Positions 61,001-64,000 of a stretch of 64,000 bases of DNA are shown in pieces. The DNA is from Aculops lycopersici (lineage: Eukaryota; Arthropoda; Arachnida; Trombidiformes; Eriophyidae), in NCBI GenBank assembly GCA_015350385.1, contig WNKI01000004.1:809912-873911 (forward strand), in the 5' to 3' direction. Every line of letters starts with the position of its first letter. Positions within the stretch are counted from its first letter, which is position 1. Position numbers and translations under genes: made by a program. Below the pieces are notes generated by a model. The model made no database searches. It was given only the letters and a program-made list of their open reading frames with translations, and was not told where the DNA came from.

Positions 61001-63254
61001 TTTTACCTTTGATTGAGCAAAGGTAAGTAAGAAGCCTGAAGGAAAGCTGGACAAAAGTTTTCAGAATTTACACAGCTCTGGCTTCGCGACGGAAGCTCGA
61101 CACAGGCCGATGGATATGCACAATGTGCAATCGATTTGTGTGCGTCTGTTAAGGAGGCGGGCGGCTAATCTATGAGGTGGAATCTTAATCTTGCTTGTTG
61201 GTGAGAGAAAGTCGAGAATAGAATTGTAAGGAATTTTCTGTTTTTGCTTGTTGTTTTTGGTGCTGCTTATTGTGTTGCCACTCGCTACAGACCAACGGAA
61301 GTCGACGGAAGCGAGCAAAGATTGCACCTGAGTGATTGGTGATTGACTAACGAGACTTTTGCAACAAGTTGCCGAAACGTCAAGCGCCCACCACAACAAA
61401 AAAGCAGCACCACCACCACCACCAACAACAACAACCATAGCGATAGCAACGGCAACAAAAATCGAATGAGTAACGAGCGCGACGGCAAATGAATTGCGAC
61501 TTACAATGTGTTGCGGTCAGCGCGATCGCGACGGTCCGTCGCTGGAAGTGGCAAGTTGCAACAACTTGTGGCCAAGATGGCACTTGTTCGCTTCCGCCAT
61601 GGCTACGGCGGACTTAACTCGGCCGCAGGGAACCCCGCGGTTGCAAATGCAGTTTCAGTTGTCGACAAACTGAAATGAGCAGAGAGTGCTCCCGTCCTCG
61701 GTTGTTGCAATTCTTCCGTGTTATAATCTTGGCCAGACATTTCGCAAGCCGTCTGGATGGCTTGCAGATAGATAGAGACTCATCGCAGACGTCACCAAGA
61801 AACTTGAAAGCGATGGCAGCGCGACATTTCGGGTTGCGGCGGCGGCGGCGGCAACGGCAGCTGTATGATGGCGCCGCGGTGATTAGGTTACGCTGATGAT
61901 GTTGGTGGCAAACTCTAACTGGCTCTTGCCCACTCGACCACCGATTGGCGAGCCAGGTAAGGCAGATGGTGTGTGTGTGTGTGTGGTACTCGCTTGCCAG
62001 CCAGCTAGCCAGCCAGCTAGCTTGGCCACTAACTTACGATTTAACTTTCGTCTTGTTCGACTCACCGAGGTGAAAGTAGCGCCGTCCGTCAGCAGTTTTG
62101 AGCAGCAGCAGCAGCGGCAGCAGCAAGGCAGTTGGTATGGAGCTAGCCGGCAGGTCGGCCAGCTAGATCCGGCATTTTGGTGGTCGGCGGGCAAAATGAA
62201 ATGCCGAGTGGGCAAGCTGAAAGTTTAAAATGCTGGTGAAGCAGGAGGTATGTTGTCGCCATAATGGCAAATGGGCAAGCACCTGTTGTTGCAGCGGACA
62301 GCAGTGGGCAGAAGTGGAAGCAGTTCAGCTGTCAGCGGCGATTCGACTTGCTCCGCGAGAGTCATCGGCGCTTCCGTTGGCTTAGCGATCGGCTCCACCG
62401 CCTTTGTAAGAGGGGGGAGGCGGGCAGACCGACAACAGTATTGAGATGAACAATTCAAAACTGTCAGTTGGCGGAGTAAACACAATAAACAAATGTTTGT
62501 CTATTGTGTTTGCCCATCAAACTAACGGTTGGTCGCGAAGAATCTCCATCGGCTTTCATTAAAAAGACACTCGCGGACTCATTTCACGGAATTGTCGTCT
62601 GGGTCGGCTCCTAAAGAAGCCAGCTCAATATTGACTCGTCGCCAAAATTGACCGTAACCTCCTCAGAATAGAGACATAAAGAGGGAGAGGGAGAGAGAAA
62701 TAGGTAAAGCAAGCAAGTTAAACAAACTTACCGTTCGTTGTCAGCGATTCGTCGCGATTGTCCTCCGATTTTAAAAAGTAGGGAAACACGTCTGCCCAAC
62801 CCCAACCCGCGGCGCCCTCCGCCCGCCATAGGTTGTAATCGCGCTTGTTTCCCCTTATGTAGAGCATGTAATTGAGAACCGAGGAGCCGCCCAGGAGTCG
62901 GCCGCGGGGCCAACGCGATCGCCGGTCCACCAGCCCGAAACAGGCCGCCTCCTGGGGCTCCGTTTGGTAGGCCCAGTCTATGGGCGTCATTTGAAGCGTT
63001 GCCGCTGCAATCGGAATATCCGTTAGAATACTCTCGCTCCCGCCCGCTTCTAGTAACAAAATTTTCTTGTCCTCGTCCTCCGACAACCTGTTGGCCATGA
63101 CGTTTCCGGCCGAGCCGCCGCCGACTATGATGTAATCGTACTCCATATCCCACGTGCTTCTGCTTATGCTAACCGAGTGGTCGGCGGCCCGGAGCCATAG
63201 TAGAGTTGTGAGCGGAACGAGGGCCGGAAGTAGCGGGCCAACGACGTTGAACAT
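57505..63254 (-). CDS. GMC oxidoreductase, three exons: join(62732-63254, 59197-60399, 57505-58070)
   Basis: FAD-dependent glucose-methanol-choline oxidoreductase of the insect glucose dehydrogenase-like group, probably secreted. I assembled it from three pieces with GT-AG introns and consistent phases, giving 763 residues. Exon 1 has a signal peptide (MFNVVGPLLPALVPLTTLLW) and the ADP-binding motif DYIIVGGGSAGNVMANRLSE. Exon 1 to 2 restores NG-YHSTGGYLTV. Exon 2 carries ARCSTAKAFLQPA, ILSGGSINSPQLLMLSGIGP (GMC signature 2), LPVGQNLQDH and the catalytic HPVGTCRMG. Exon 2 to 3 restores MPNIISGNTNAPTIMIAEK, the canonical C-terminus. A Q/H/N-rich tail of about 165 residues follows, which is absent from ordinary family members of about 600-620 residues. 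Substrate unknown. This is the only multi-exon gene I could demonstrate in the window. Confidence 0.92.
58071..59196 (-). other. GMC oxidoreductase intron 2
   Basis: 1,126-bp phase-1 intron with donor GTAAGT (59191-59196) and acceptor ending CAACAG. The acceptor is preceded by an A/C-rich stretch, not a polypyrimidine tract. No gene seen inside. Confidence 0.85.
59197..60399 (-). CDS. GMC oxidoreductase exon 2 (central catalytic part)
   Basis: 1,203 bp. Its first two bases complete the split glycine codon from exon 1 (NG-YHSTGG), and its last base starts the split glycine codon before NTNAP. It contains GMC signature 2 and the catalytic HPVGTCRMG. Confidence 0.92.
60400..62731 (-). other. 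GMC oxidoreductase intron 1
   Basis: 2,332-bp phase-1 intron, donor GTAAGT at 62726-62731, acceptor ATCAACAG. On the sense strand an (ATTCTC)n repeat (60447-60494) lies 50-95 bases before the acceptor and probably serves as its pyrimidine tract. It also contains CTCCA repeats near 60915-60940. No gene recognised inside. Confidence 0.85.
60447..60494. repeat. (GAGAAT)n hexanucleotide repeat
   Basis: About eight GAGAAT units, followed by GAAAGT units, inside GMC intron 1 close to the exon 2 acceptor. Confidence 0.8.
62732..63254 (-). CDS. GMC oxidoreductase exon 1 (signal peptide, FAD-binding)
   Basis: Start chosen at the ATG at 63254, which gives a signal peptide; an in-frame ATG at 63404 would add 50 residues with a (KP)n run. 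Contains GGGSAGNVMANRL, the WPRGRLLGGSSVLNYMLYIRG block (GMC signature 1) and GWADVFPYFLKSEDN. Confidence 0.9.
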
Positions 63255-64000
63255 GTTGTTGATTGGAGATTGGAGTTTTGGAGTTTTGGAGTTTTGGAGT
63301 TTTGGTTTCGGTTTTGGCTTTGGTTTCAGTTTGGCGTTTGTTTCTAATCTTGAAGTCTTCGATACTCCTTCCAGGAGACTAGTTATAAGTTGCTTTTTTT
63401 CCATCAAAAAATGTGTTCCTTGAGGGCGCCTCTTCCCAAACTCTTTCGGACTAGATTGATGATGGCTCTCTTGAGATTGTGATTTTATATTATCAAAAAG
63501 TAGCCAGGTACCTGCTCGCACACCAGCGCATGTCGCTCAAGGTATTCAAACGACCAATCGACATGCTCCTCACACTAACAAGATCGGTGCCTCTCAAATT
63601 ACTCAACTGCCCCTACAATTTCATCGATTGATGCGGCTGCCTTTGCTTCTTTTATTAACACCTCTCTCACTCACTCTCTTGCCCGAGCAGCTATAGACCG
63701 TTGTCCATAGTAGTGGTCTTTAGATGAAGACAACCTCACAAAGCTTGCAAGCGTTTTTGAGCATTGAAATGAAGCACAAAGAAGAAGAAGAAGAAGGAGA
63801 AGAAGCGGGAAAAGAGGGAAAAAGAGATGGCGATGGAGATGAAGAAGGAGAAGTCGATGCAGGAGCGTAAGCTTCTTGTGGCTGGCTTGCCGCTTCTCCT
63901 TTCACTGGTTCGGTCACCTGCTGCGCCGGTCGGCAGCGGCAAAGGTTGACTTGGGGAGTGGTTCTAATTTGCGCGCATCTCTCGCCGGCCTGGCCAGAGT
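63255..64000. other. GMC gene leader and upstream region
   Basis: A short direct repeat of GGAGTTTT (63271-63310) in the probable 5' UTR and a GAA/GAG-rich stretch at 63775-63870. No further gene seen before the window ends. Confidence 0.5.

Overview
The window is nuclear DNA of a small, gene-dense, intron-poor animal, almost certainly an arthropod. The evidence is an E78-type nuclear receptor, an EGL-9/Hph HIF prolyl hydroxylase, asteroid-type nucleases, ataxin-2 and a SHOX homeodomain gene. About 19 protein genes fit in 64 kb. All but one read as a single uninterrupted ORF with a normal ATG. The exception is a GMC oxidoreductase at the right end that I could assemble from three exons. Intron loss, very short intergenic spaces and a bacterial-type pantothenate synthetase gene would suit a miniaturised acariform mite (an eriophyoid-like genome), but the species assignment is inference.

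Layout. Region 1-3799 (minus) is the 5' part of an E78-like nuclear receptor that runs off the left edge. Region 3.8-11.85 kb is a large non-coding block upstream of it, with GA-rich tracts, an assembly gap and 17 same-orientation copies of the 8-mer ACYTGTTG. Region 11.9-21.5 kb holds four minus-strand genes: a half-length GCN1, a small orphan, an EGLN/Hph hydroxylase and ataxin-2. Region 22-29 kb holds GMP reductase, RTEL1 helicase and ALG12 (plus), then MED22 (minus). Region 29.4-33.9 kb is a tandem pair of asteroid-like PIN/XPG-fold proteins. Region 33.9-38.5 kb holds a SHOX-type homeobox gene and a TMEM272-like four-pass membrane protein. Region 38.5-42.1 kb is non-coding. Region 42.1-46.7 kb holds panC, RagA/B GTPase and organellar CysRS. 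Region 46.7-49.5 kb is non-coding and contains a demonstrably bad contig join. Region 49.5-57.3 kb holds an ABCG half-transporter, a short ubinuclein, a short SF3A1 and GTPBP3. Region 57.5-63.3 kb is the three-exon GMC oxidoreductase.

The genes are mostly unrelated housekeeping functions in head-to-head or tail-to-tail arrangement, with as little as 6 bp between convergent stop codons; I see no operon-like functional cluster. The most notable points are shortened versions of large complexes' subunits (GCN1, SF3A1, ubinuclein), a probable horizontally acquired panC, patchy gene conversion between the asteroid copies, a perfect 20 x 15-bp coding minisatellite in ataxin-2, and the oriented motif array upstream of E78. 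No tRNA, rRNA, CRISPR array or recognisable transposon was found by eye.
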